Assembly: GCF_001375555.1 (NCBI RefSeq) | Contig: NZ_CTDZ01000009.1 | Span: forward strand, 2,287,758-2,351,757 | Length of the DNA: 64,000 nt | Reading direction: 5' to 3' | From: Numidum massiliense | GTDB lineage: Bacteria; Bacillota; Bacilli; Thermoactinomycetales; Novibacillaceae | In this document: in pieces, positions 35,441 to 44,124 of the stretch | Numbering within the stretch: position 1 is the first letter of the stretch | Layout: each line of letters begins with the position of its first letter | Translations under genes and position numbers: made by a program | The notes under the pieces: generated by a model | Database searches by the model: none | Told to the model about the DNA's origin: nothing | The model's input: only the letters and a program-made list of their open reading frames with translations

Positions 35441-36955
35441 CTAATCGACCAGTTTAAAGCGAGCGGTAAAGTGGCGCAACAGCGAAGGCTCATAAGTAAA
35501 GGCCACGCCTTGAATCTCCTCTCGCTTTGCAAGCAAGCGAGTGAGCGCGTCGGCAATATAGCGCATATGGTTGTCCGTGTACGTGCGACGCGGAATCGTG
35601 AGCCTGAGCAGTTCAAGGGGCGCTACTCCGTCGGCGCCACTCGCCACATCGCGCCCGTACAATAACGAGCCGACCTCAACAGCGCGCACGCCGCTTTCCC
35701 GATACAATGCGACGGCGAGGGCATGCGCCGGAAATTGCGCTTTCGGTATGTGGGGCAAAAACTTCCCTGCATCGACAAACACAGCGTGACCACCAACCGG
35801 CTGCTGAATCGGCACCCCGCCACGCTGCAGGAGCTCACCGAGTAATTCCACTTGACCGATGCGGTGCTGTAAATACGCCTGGTCGACGACTTCGCGCAGT
35901 CCGATTGCGAGCGCTTCCATATCGCGCCCAGCAAGCCCGCCATACGTCGGGAACCCCTCGAACGGAACGATCATCGCCCGGCAGCGTTCGTACAAGTCGC
36001 GGCAGCTATCGCGGCTAGCACCGTCTTCAGCACCGTGGCCTTCATCGCTGTCAGCACCGTGACCTTCATCGCAGTTAGCACCGTGACCTTCATCGCGGTT
36101 AGCACCGTGGTCGGTTCCGCCGTCGACACCGCGATCACCTCGCAGAGCGATCATCCCGCCGATGTTGACGAGCCCGTCTTTTTTCGCACTCATCGTCAAC
36201 CCGTCACCGTAAGAAAACATTTCTCGTACGATGTGGGCGATCGGCTTCTCCGCGTACCCTTCCTCGCGCTGTTGTATAAAATACGCATTTTCCGCGAAGC
36301 GTGCCGCATCGAAAAAGACGGGGATGTTATGCTGCCGAGCAATGCGCGACACTTCTCGAATGTTTTCCATCGACACCGGTTGTCCGCCGGCACTGTTACA
36401 CGTCACGGTAATGAGAATGAAAGCGACAGCCTCCGCCCCGTGTGTGGCGATGTACGTCCGCAGTTGCTCGAGGTCAACGTTTCCTTTGAACGGATGTTGC
36501 ACCGACGTGTCGTGCGCCTCCTCGATCACGAGGTTCACCGCTTCTGCCTTGTTAAGTTCAATGTGTGCTTTTGTCGTATCGAAGTGCATGTTACCCAGAA
36601 CGGCCTGTCTTTCGCGCCGAATAAGTTGCGGGAACAGCACTTGCTCCGCCCCGCGCCCTTGGTGCGTCGGCAGCACATACTCGTAACCAGTCAGCTGTTG
36701 CACCGTTCCCTGTAGCCGATAAAAACTACGGCTCCCTGCATACGATTCGTCCCCATGCATCATCCCGGCCCACTGGGCATCACTCATCGCACCCGTCCCA
36801 CTGTCAGTTAGTAGATCGATGTATACATCCTCACTCCGCAGCAGGAAAGGGTTATACCCTGCCGCCGCGATGCGCGCTTCTCGTACCTCCCGCGGCTGTA
36901 AGGTAATCGGTTCGACCATCTTGATCTTGTAAGGTTCTGGAATGAAACGCGTCAT
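35441..36955 (-). CDS. tnaA: Tryptophanase (beta-eliminating lyase) with repeat insert
   Basis: A 504-residue PLP enzyme of the tryptophanase/tyrosine phenol-lyase family: [38 protein letters not shown]-lysine region [13 protein letters not shown] and the C-terminal [15 protein letters not shown], which is closer to tryptophanase (VExGSxLxGRD) than to tyrosine phenol-lyase. It should split tryptophan to indole, pyruvate and ammonia. Residues about 270-315 hold an insert with repeated DEGHGA units; relatives of about 465 residues lack it. A TATAAT element at 37041-37046 is a likely -10. No tnaC-like leader or tnaB permease is obvious. Confidence 0.82.
   Translation of the reverse strand: MTRFIPEPYKIKMVEPITLQPREVREARIAAAGYNPFLLRSEDVYIDLLTDSGTGAMSDAQWAGMMHGDESYAGSRSFYRLQGTVQQLTGYEYVLPTHQGRGAEQVLFPQLIRRERQAVLGNMHFDTTKAHIELNKAEAVNLVIEEAHDTSVQHPFKGNVDLEQLRTYIATHGAEAVAFILITVTCNSAGGQPVSMENIREVSRIARQHNIPVFFDAARFAENAYFIQQREEGYAEKPIAHIVREMFSYGDGLTMSAKKDGLVNIGGMIALRGDRGVDGGTDHGANRDEGHGANCDEGHGADSDEGHGAEDGASRDSCRDLYERCRAMIVPFEGFPTYGGLAGRDMEALAIGLREVVDQAYLQHRIGQVELLGELLQRGGVPIQQPVGGHAVFVDAGKFLPHIPKAQFPAHALAVALYRESGVRAVEVGSLLYGRDVASGADGVAPLELLRLTIPRRTYTDNHMRYIADALTRLLAKREEIQGVAFTYEPSLLRHFTARFKLVD
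36029..36112 (-). repeat. 24-bp tandem repeats inside the tryptophanase gene
   Basis: Units at 36029, 36053 and 36077, plus a 12-bp partial unit at 36101. Neighbouring units differ by one to three bases. Each encodes eight residues of the pattern DEGHGAxx in frame, within a loop ahead of the EGFPTYGG motif. Confidence 0.88.
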
Positions 36956-37227
36956 TTCTTCCCCTCCAATTTGTCATGTGTTTTTTTCAGTGATAGATCG
37001 CTAGTTCTATATTGTGTAGTGAAAATAATTCCCCATATTCATTATAATAGCGTATAAAAGTACATAATGTAAGCGGCTGACCTAGCGGCGTTTCCCTTTG
37101 TTCTTACAAGATTAAGGACACTATCAACTCCGGCACGGTAGCCCCGGTTGCCGTTTAATGTGAGACAAGCTTCCCACGGCAACGGCTTACCGTCTGCAGG
37201 TTCGGGACAATATTGGTTCTAGTGTGC

Positions 37228-37258
37228 AAAAAAAACACCATACACTTCCGGATGGTGT
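37228..37258 (-). terminator. Intrinsic terminator of the Lpl-type ABC operon
   Basis: On the minus strand, ACACCAT and ATGGTGT form a 7-bp stem around a 10-nt loop and are followed by eight T residues. It lies about 105 bp beyond the solute-binding protein stop. Confidence 0.85.
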
Positions 37259-37302
37259 GATCGAATATTGTTATGTCCTTGGGCGTTTAGATCACCTGCA
37301 CA

Positions 37303-37351
37303 CGAATAGCTTCTGACCCCCTTAAGCGTACAGGGGGTCAGATGTCGGCTA
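37303..37351. repeat. Long imperfect hairpin
   Basis: A perfect 10-bp inner stem (ctgaccccct/agggggtcag, 9-nt loop) is extended by an outer stem (cgaatagc with gctatttcg, one bulge). It stands between the terminator and the solute-binding gene in a 406-bp gap. It may be an mRNA 3-prime stabiliser or a small repeat element. No gene is seen in the gap. Confidence 0.6.
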
Positions 37352-37361
37352 TTTCGAACCG

Positions 37362-38945
37362 TTATTTTTTCTCGTAACGTTTGTAGGCATCACTATAAAT
37401 TTTGACTAACTGATTGGCGTCCATCTTCTCGATCGTCTTCACGTAGTCGTCCCATTTGCTCAGTGGTTGTTGCCCCGTAATGAACTTAGCCTCCATTTGT
37501 TGCACGTACGTATCCAAATCGGAGCGGATCCGACTGACTTCATTCGACTCCTCTTTTGTCAAGTAGACGTGCGGCATGGGGACGTGCCCGACGGGAAGTA
37601 ACTTTTTCTCCGTTTCCTCTACTGTAAAGTCATTAAAGTGGTCATCTTCCCATACAATCGCATCTTTACGTTCCCATTTCGGCACAGGAATACCGTAGTC
37701 CGGAGTCAACGTGCCGCGGTAATCTTCCATACTTTTAAACCCTTCGGGCTGATCGACGTGTGCGCGAATGTTTTTCGCTTTGTCTTTCCACTTCCACGTC
37801 TTTCCTTCCGCTCCGAGGTTTAAGTAAACAGCGCCTTCTTCAGAATAAGAATCGTCAATCCAACGCATCGTCGCTTCCGGGTGTTTGTTTTCACTCGTAA
37901 TCGCGAATTGGCCCACACTGAGACCGTCGGTAATCGGCAGGACCGGTTTGTCCACATCCGGGCCTTTCACCGGCCGCATCATCGGATTGTCCGTACTGTC
38001 ATCTGGCCCGCCGAGCGTAAAATGCGGGAACCAATCGGCAAATAATCCGACGCGATTGTCGTGCCCTTTCGCTTTTTTCTGGTCATCTGTTTGCGAGAAC
38101 GTCTCATGGTCTAATAACTTTTCGTCCCACAATTTGTTCATGTAGGTCAAGTATTGTTTGTACCCCGGTTGGATGGCTCCATACTTTACTTCGCCGTCGA
38201 GCACGTACACACCCGGATCGAGTACGCCAAATGCACCGAGGAACCATTGGCGGATGTCCTCGATTTTAAACCCAGTTAATGGAATTTCATCGGCTTTGCC
38301 GTTGCCGTTCGGATCGTCCGTTTTAAAGCGCTTGAGTAACTCGTACAGCTCGTCCGTCGTTTCCGGCAATTTTTTTACACCAAGCTTTTTTAGCCACTCC
38401 CCGTTGTACCACATCGGTCCGCGCGCCCACGCCAGCCCTTCGTTAAAGTTCGGCAAGGCGTAAATGTGACCGTCATCAGTCGTAATCGATTTTTTCACGT
38501 GCGGGTTATCGTCCAACATTTTTTGCACATTAGGTGCATACTGTTTGATCAAGTCTTCTAGTGGGATGAGCAACCCTTGATTGCCGTATTTCACTTGTTC
38601 CTCTTTCGTCAACGATGACGCGTAAAATATGTCCGGTAAATCGCCGCTCGCAAACGTCAAGTTCTTTTTCGTATCTAAACTGTCCACTGGCGGTGTGTTA
38701 AATTTAAACTTAATGTTCGTCTTTTTCTCCATTTCCTTAAAGTAATCCATATCTTCCCACTCGTTCGAACCGACGTTAGGTGCGAACATGGTCAGCGTAA
38801 TCGATTCATCGACGATCGGGTACCCCGTTTTATTCACCTTCCCCGCACTTTCCGGCTTGTCCGCTTTCTCCTCACTACCAGAGCAAGCGACGAGTAAGCC
38901 GACTAGTAACACAACCGACAATAAAACTGCTGTAAATTTCTTCAT
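37362..38945 (-). CDS. LplA-like extracellular solute-binding lipoprotein
   Basis: A 527-residue family 1 solute-binding lipoprotein. Signal peptide MKKFTAVLLSVV, lipobox LLVAC with the lipidated Cys at residue 21, then a long periplasmic-binding-protein fold with FASGDLPDIFYAS and DDPNGNGKADEIPLTG, a sequence seen in LplA-type binding proteins. It would capture an oligosaccharide for the two permeases upstream. GGAGGAGG precedes the ATG at 38945; the 22 codons before that are not conserved. No ATPase gene lies nearby, so a shared MsmX-type ATPase must serve it. Confidence 0.88.
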   Translation of the reverse strand: MKKFTAVLLSVVLLVGLLVACSGSEEKADKPESAGKVNKTGYPIVDESITLTMFAPNVGSNEWEDMDYFKEMEKKTNIKFKFNTPPVDSLDTKKNLTFASGDLPDIFYASSLTKEEQVKYGNQGLLIPLEDLIKQYAPNVQKMLDDNPHVKKSITTDDGHIYALPNFNEGLAWARGPMWYNGEWLKKLGVKKLPETTDELYELLKRFKTDDPNGNGKADEIPLTGFKIEDIRQWFLGAFGVLDPGVYVLDGEVKYGAIQPGYKQYLTYMNKLWDEKLLDHETFSQTDDQKKAKGHDNRVGLFADWFPHFTLGGPDDSTDNPMMRPVKGPDVDKPVLPITDGLSVGQFAITSENKHPEATMRWIDDSYSEEGAVYLNLGAEGKTWKWKDKAKNIRAHVDQPEGFKSMEDYRGTLTPDYGIPVPKWERKDAIVWEDDHFNDFTVEETEKKLLPVGHVPMPHVYLTKEESNEVSRIRSDLDTYVQQMEAKFITGQQPLSKWDDYVKTIEKMDANQLVKIYSDAYKRYEKK

Positions 38946-39058
38946 TGACTGACGACCTCCTCCATAATTGTTCGTGTAAATAACGGGCTCTCGTCCATGC
39001 CCATGCCGCACAACATGTGATTCTTAGACTCTTCGTTCAGTTGAAACGCCCTTTTTCA

Positions 39059-39964
39059 TCACCCTTTGATCGAGCCAATCATCACTCCTTTGACAAAATA
39101 ACGTTGCAAGAACGGATAGACGATAATGACCGGCAAGGTGGAGACAATCATCACTGCATATTTAATAATCGCGGCGATTTCCGCTTTGTTTGCCATCGCC
39201 GTGGCGACGGCTCCCACTGCCCCACCTGTCGTCTCCGCGTCCATTTGCTGCAAGACGAGAATTTGCCGTAGCACTAATTGCAGTGGGTACAAGTTTTGAT
39301 CCGACAAATAAATTAACGCGTTAAAATAACTGTTCCAATGGCCGACACCGTAAAACAGTGCCATGACGACGATGATCGGCTTGGACAGCGGTAAGATGAT
39401 TTTTAGAAACATCTTCACCGTCGAACAGCCGTCAATGGTCGCCGCTTCCTCTAATTCGCGGGGGATGGTCGATTGGAAAAATGTGCGACAAATAATGATA
39501 TTCCATACCGCCGCCGCGTTAGGTAATACCATCGCCCAAATCGTGTTCACCATCCCCATGTTTTTCACGAGCAAGTACGTCGGAATGAGCCCGCCACTGA
39601 AAAACATCGTGAAGACGAACATCCCCATAATCCAGTTCCGGCCGACGAGATCCCGTCGCGATAAGGCGTACGCGGCAGGAATGGTCACTAGTAAGTTGAT
39701 CGTCGTACCGAGCAGCGTGTAAAAAATCGTGTTGCGGTACCCAATCCATATTTGTTTGTTTTCAAACACGCGTACGTAACCTTCCCACATAATATCTTTC
39801 GGGAAGAGCCACATTTGTCCCGAGTTGACGAACGCCGGATTGCTAATCGACGCACTGACAACGTAAATCAACGGGTACAGCACGATGGCGAGCACGACCG
39901 TCAGAAACGTGTAGTTGGCAATTTTAAACAGTCGGTCAGACCTACTCTCCCGAACCGCTTCCAT
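39059..39964 (-). CDS. LplC-like sugar ABC transporter permease
   Basis: A 301-residue permease with six helices and the ABC EAA loop (EEAATIDGCSTVKMFLKIILPLSKP). It is the second inner-membrane subunit of the Lpl-type carbohydrate uptake system. GGAGG lies six bases before the ATG at 39964, so that start is preferred to an ATG two codons upstream. Its gene is separated from the other permease gene by 244 bp of repeat-rich DNA. Confidence 0.88.
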   Translation of the reverse strand: MEAVRESRSDRLFKIANYTFLTVVLAIVLYPLIYVVSASISNPAFVNSGQMWLFPKDIMWEGYVRVFENKQIWIGYRNTIFYTLLGTTINLLVTIPAAYALSRRDLVGRNWIMGMFVFTMFFSGGLIPTYLLVKNMGMVNTIWAMVLPNAAAVWNIIICRTFFQSTIPRELEEAATIDGCSTVKMFLKIILPLSKPIIVVMALFYGVGHWNSYFNALIYLSDQNLYPLQLVLRQILVLQQMDAETTGGAVGAVATAMANKAEIAAIIKYAVMIVSTLPVIIVYPFLQRYFVKGVMIGSIKG

Positions 39965-40040
39965 GCTCATCCTCCTCTCTTACAGTTGTTCAAACCCCTT
40001 TTTCCCTTTAACGCCAGATACTGTTTCCACTGACTACAAA

Positions 40041-40173
40041 TTCGCTAACTAAGGATTCACTTGCTAGACTCGCATACTAGATTCACTTGCTAGACTCGCT
40101 AACTAACGATTCACTTACTAGATTCACGTACTAGAGTCATTCTAGATTCACATTCTAGAGTCACATACTAGAT
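40041..40173. repeat. Degenerate tandem repeats between the two permease genes
   Basis: About eight imperfect copies of an actagattcac/ctagactcgc-type unit of 12 to 26 bp. They sit inside an operon where a gap of this size is unusual. A local palindrome ctag recurs in most copies. Confidence 0.7.
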
Positions 40174-40208
40174 TTCTCATTCTGAAGGTCGGATTTCTAA
40201 AGATCCGC

Positions 40209-41186
40209 TTACCAAAGGCTTGTCTCACTCTTTTTCCGCGCGATGTAGTTGACCATGACGAGCAAGATGGCGTTAATGACGGCGTTGAACAACCCGACAG
40301 CAGCAGCGAAGCTGTACTGTGCTTCTAATAACCCGCTGCGGTAGACGAACGTCGAAATGACGTCAGACGACTCCATGTTTAACGGGTTTTGTAAGAGTAA
40401 GATTTTCTCAAAACCGACCGCCAACAAGCTGCCCGTGTTCAAAATGAGTAAAATGACCATCGTCGGAATGAGTGTCGGAATGTTGATATACCATATCCTT
40501 TGCCACCGAGTCGCCCCGTCGACGATCGCCGCCTCGTGCTGTTGCGGATCGACGCCGGCCAGTGCGGCCAAATAAATAATCGTCCCCCACCCGGTGTTTT
40601 GCCACACATCCGACAGCACGTAAACGGTCTTAAACCACTTCGGATCGCTCATAAACGGAATCGGTTCAATCCCGAGTGCACCGAGTGCCAAGTTAATAAT
40701 TCCCGTCGTCGGAGACAAGAAGGCGATGATCATCCCAGCCATGACGACGACTGAAATAAAGTGTGGCGCATAAGTAATCGTCTGTACGCCCCGTTTAAAT
40801 AAGCCGTCTTTCACTTCGTTAATGGCGAGTGCCAAAATAATCGGGAGCGGGAAACCGACGAGTAGCGCGTACACACTGATGCCGAGTGTGTTTTTAATGA
40901 GATCCCAAAAATAGTACGACTCGAAAAACCGCTGAAAATGTTCGAAACCAACCCACGGGCTACCCCAAATGCCGAGTGACGGGTTGAATTCTTTGAACGC
41001 AATTTGTACGCCGTACATCGGAATGTAGTGGAAGACAAAGAAATACACGACGGCCGGTAACAAAAATAAGTAGAGTTGCCAATTTTGTAGAACTTTACGC
41101 CACTTCGTACGGCGCCTTTTTTGTTTTATTCCTTCTCGAGTTCCAATGGCTAACGCATCCGCTTGCCTTTCTGTTGCCGTTTCCAA
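40209..41186 (-). CDS. LplB-like sugar ABC transporter permease
   Basis: A 325-residue permease with a basic N-terminal tail and six helices. The EAA loop HEAAIVDGATRWQRIWYINIPTL is clear, and FHYIPMYGVQIAFKEF is typical of LplB. It forms the channel with the LplC-like protein. The start is a TTG at 41186 with GGGGAGG about ten bases upstream. It follows the membrane-bound AraC regulator by 144 bp. Confidence 0.88.
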   Translation of the reverse strand: METATERQADALAIGTREGIKQKRRRTKWRKVLQNWQLYLFLLPAVVYFFVFHYIPMYGVQIAFKEFNPSLGIWGSPWVGFEHFQRFFESYYFWDLIKNTLGISVYALLVGFPLPIILALAINEVKDGLFKRGVQTITYAPHFISVVVMAGMIIAFLSPTTGIINLALGALGIEPIPFMSDPKWFKTVYVLSDVWQNTGWGTIIYLAALAGVDPQQHEAAIVDGATRWQRIWYINIPTLIPTMVILLILNTGSLLAVGFEKILLLQNPLNMESSDVISTFVYRSGLLEAQYSFAAAVGLFNAVINAILLVMVNYIARKKSETSLW

Positions 41187-41217
41187 AATGAGTTCGCCTC
41201 CCCTCTATGCTAGCTTC

Positions 41218-41231
41218 CGTTTCCGCTTTCA
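41218..41231. promoter_or_regulatory. Possible cre site upstream of the LplB-like gene
   Basis: On the minus strand TGAAAGCGGAAACG matches the CcpA cre consensus TGWAANCGNTNWCA at 12 of 14 positions. It lies in the leader of a sugar transport operon. Two mismatches make it tentative. Confidence 0.3.
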
Positions 41232-41330
41232 GCATAATGCAACTGGAGAAGGCGTGACAATATGTGAGATTTTTGTACGCCGCCCAAGGGATAGGACAAA
41301 TTCGACATACCCTATTTAAAGGACTACCCA

Positions 41331-43619
41331 TTAAGGCATGTCTAGGGACAACTTTTCTTCACTCTCATTTTGCTGCAGATCCCTGTGGTGTGCTTTACGG
41401 TATTGCCCCGGAGTTATTCCCTCCTCTTTCTTAAACTTGCGCGTAAAGTTTGGCACATCGACGTAGCCGACGGCTTGTACAATCGTTTTAATCGGCTGAT
41501 CGGTCGTCACTAAGAGCACTTTTACTTTTTCGGAGCGCAAGCGCCATAAGTGCTTCGTAAACGTCTCGCCGGTTACTTCTTTAATAAAGCGACTTAAATA
41601 TGATGTCGATAAGTTAAAATGATCGGCCATGCGCTCTAAACTGAATTGGTCACTTGTAAAGTGCGCATTCATGTAGCGAATCATTTCATTGTGTAATCGT
41701 TTGTGGTCTAGCTCTTTATTTTTGTTTGCGATCGCACACAGTTGACGAATGACTGCCGTTATTTTTTGTTCAAGATCACCGACTGACGTAAAATCGACCA
41801 AGTCTTTAATCGTCCTGTTATCTCCGTACTGTAACTCGCGGGCCGTTCGCAACACCGCGTTAATTAAATCGAAACTGTAACATTTTAAAAGATGGATCGG
41901 TAAGTGCTGTTCGCTCAATCGGTGAAACACGTCTTTCGTCGCGGCGAGGGCAACTTTCTCGTTCCCTTGTTTCAACGCTTGGACGAGTTTTATTTGCGCA
42001 TCGCTCGCAGTCCAATCTAGGACTTCAGGGCGTGTCGCTAACTCGTGAAAGTAGATGACACTTATGCGATCACTGGCCATCCAATAGGCCACCGCACCGG
42101 ATGCCTCAATGAACGACTGGTGAATGTGCTGTAACCCGCGGTAGACGTTGCCGACGCCGAGTGCAACGTGAACGTCTGTCGCTAGCTGCACTTGCTCGCG
42201 CAACTGTTGATTAATCGCGTCAATGTCAGCGATTGTTTCGCCGTTTGTGTTGACAATAACGGCGATCGCATTATCGTGAATAAGTTCCACTTCGTAAGTG
42301 ACGGCTCGCGCCAATGTCGATGATTTCAATGCACTGAGGACGGCGCCTTTTGATTTCGCATTACTGGCTTTATCATCGAATGTAACGAAAGTCACGAAAT
42401 TATTGCGATAAGGAAAGGTCACGCCAATCGTGACTAACAGTTGCTGTAAATGAGCGATGTCGTGCCAATCGCCTTTGAGCAAGCGCAGTAAACACTGATC
42501 GCGTACAAACGGCTCCTGTGCACTCACTCGTTCTTGCAAGGAATCGTGATCCTCCATTAAAGACGTCACGATATGTTGCACGGAGTGCTCACCGCTTGTT
42601 CCTGCACGCTGTTTTGTTGTACCGCTTCGGTTTTGAGTAAAGTCGATCAGTGTACGGATCGGCTTGAACTGCTGTACGGCAAAAATGAGCGCGAGTAGCA
42701 CGCCACCGAGTACGACGGAACCGAAAAACACGGCCAGCACGAGCTGAATTTGACTGACGCTCCCGAAAAATTGCGCTGTCGGCATCGCTGTCACGAACGT
42801 CCAACCGGACACGTCCGATTGCACCGATACGAGTGAGTAATTGTTGCCCCTTATTTTTGCCGTGTGGATTCCTAAAGGTGTCGTCTCCGTCGGGCGCAAG
42901 TCGTCCACTGTTAAATCGCCGCCGTTACTCGCTGTCGCTATCAACCGATTTTTACTGTCAAATATACCGACGTCTCCTTTAAAATCGCCTAACGTATGTT
43001 CGATTAAATGGCGAAACACACTTTCCTTCACATAAAACATAACTACCCCGTTTTTATACGCCCACCCTTGCGGAATCGGATACAAAAAGCTTATAATGCT
43101 CGACGTCTTCTGGTTGTTCTTCACGACGATATCTGCCGGGAGAATCGTCGGTTGGTCGATCGTTTGCAGTGTATTGATAAAGGCGTCTTTTGGTCGCGAT
43201 TTAATAATGTACGCCTTGTTGAGCAGTGTATCGAGAGAATATAGCCCTTGGTCCGAGTAAATCTCATCGGAGTTCCGGAAGTACAAAAACAGTTGATCGA
43301 CGATCGAACTGCTAGCCTTGTACAACGCGAGCTGGTTGATCGCTTCCATTTGGGTGATCGGGTTGTTCACCATGTACCGTGTAAGATGAGGGTCATAAGC
43401 AATGCGGATCGCAATATTTTGCATTTCTTGCATCCGGTTTTCCGTTTCCTTACGCACCTGCTTCAACTTATTAATGTTTGAGTGCTCGATTTCTGTTTTT
43501 AAATTCGTGACCGAATGGTGGTAAATAAACACGCTCATAATCGCAAACGGAATAAAGAAAACGACTAAATAAGACAAAATGTACTTGCGAAACACTCTCG
43601 ATTTAAGTAATCGCCACAC
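41331..43619 (-). CDS. Membrane-bound AraC-family regulator (YesN/Lpl-operon type)
   Basis: A 762-residue regulator: a transmembrane helix near the N-terminus (about 12-32), a large extracellular sensor (about 35-280), a second helix (about 285-310), a cytoplasmic linker and a C-terminal AraC double helix-turn-helix (FSLERMADHFNLSTSYLSRFIKEVTG and VGYVDVPNFTRKFKKEEGITPGQYR). Such one-protein sensors often sit next to Lpl-type sugar transporters and control them. The GTG at 43619, eight bases after AAGGGG, is favoured over a GTG three codons earlier. Confidence 0.85.
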   Translation of the reverse strand: MWRLLKSRVFRKYILSYLVVFFIPFAIMSVFIYHHSVTNLKTEIEHSNINKLKQVRKETENRMQEMQNIAIRIAYDPHLTRYMVNNPITQMEAINQLALYKASSSIVDQLFLYFRNSDEIYSDQGLYSLDTLLNKAYIIKSRPKDAFINTLQTIDQPTILPADIVVKNNQKTSSIISFLYPIPQGWAYKNGVVMFYVKESVFRHLIEHTLGDFKGDVGIFDSKNRLIATASNGGDLTVDDLRPTETTPLGIHTAKIRGNNYSLVSVQSDVSGWTFVTAMPTAQFFGSVSQIQLVLAVFFGSVVLGGVLLALIFAVQQFKPIRTLIDFTQNRSGTTKQRAGTSGEHSVQHIVTSLMEDHDSLQERVSAQEPFVRDQCLLRLLKGDWHDIAHLQQLLVTIGVTFPYRNNFVTFVTFDDKASNAKSKGAVLSALKSSTLARAVTYEVELIHDNAIAVIVNTNGETIADIDAINQQLREQVQLATDVHVALGVGNVYRGLQHIHQSFIEASGAVAYWMASDRISVIYFHELATRPEVLDWTASDAQIKLVQALKQGNEKVALAATKDVFHRLSEQHLPIHLLKCYSFDLINAVLRTARELQYGDNRTIKDLVDFTSVGDLEQKITAVIRQLCAIANKNKELDHKRLHNEMIRYMNAHFTSDQFSLERMADHFNLSTSYLSRFIKEVTGETFTKHLWRLRSEKVKVLLVTTDQPIKTIVQAVGYVDVPNFTRKFKKEEGITPGQYRKAHHRDLQQNESEEKLSLDMP

Positions 43620-44004
43620 GATGAACACCCCTTATTCACTTGATTGACCAGCTTCCTTTTGGCAAAGAGGAACATCAGTCAACAATCGTCGCCGCGCGTT
43701 AACATATACAAGACACGATGAGCTTTATGTATGTGCTTTAATTGCTGCTGCATTCGCTTTCAACAGGAACGACATAGTTACTTCTGTATGTTTCCTTTTT
43801 TATCCATTTTATTTTTATCTCATACAGTGTATATTTTACTATGTATGTACGATCGATTTCTTGTCAATATGTCGTTTTTGCGCTTTGTGTCGTTTTTGTT
43901 CCTTTAATTGTTACTACCACTACATAACGTCCAGCAATTGACGGTGTCTGCTGTCCAGAATTAGACAGTAGACGTGTCCCCAAATGGTAAAGAGAAAGGG
44001 AGAA
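43620..44004. other. Intergenic region upstream of the AraC regulator
   Basis: About 385 bp, AT-rich from 43790 to 43920. A cre-like TGAAAGCGAATGCA on the minus strand near 43750 has two mismatches. No supported gene; a 61-codon leftward frame (43920-44105) overlaps the small gene in another frame and has no ribosome site. Confidence 0.4.
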
Positions 44005-44124
44005 TCAATACAATTCTCCCTGAATGATCTCATCAAATGCGTTCTTGATTTGACTCGTTTTAAAAAAATATAGCGCAGCCAACAATACAAGCAAGATAAG
44101 TGCAACCTTCCACCGCATGCTCAT
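44005..44124 (-). CDS. 39-residue membrane peptide downstream of toxin-like gene
   Basis: A short frame starting with ATG overlapping the stop codon of the toxin-like gene (ATGA). The product has MRWKVALILLVLLAALYFF as one transmembrane segment and a polar tail IKNAFDEIIQGELY. Position suggests an immunity gene, probably truncated, since known immunity proteins of this class are longer. I do not recognise the family. Confidence 0.5.
   Translation of the reverse strand: MSMRWKVALILLVLLAALYFFKTSQIKNAFDEIIQGELY

Noticed and set aside
37303-37351. Long hairpin as the main terminator of the solute-binding gene
   Set aside because: It has no T tract; the hairpin at 37228-37258 followed by eight T residues fits better.
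43920-44105. 61-codon leftward frame
   Set aside because: Overlaps the 39-residue gene in another frame and lacks a start signal.
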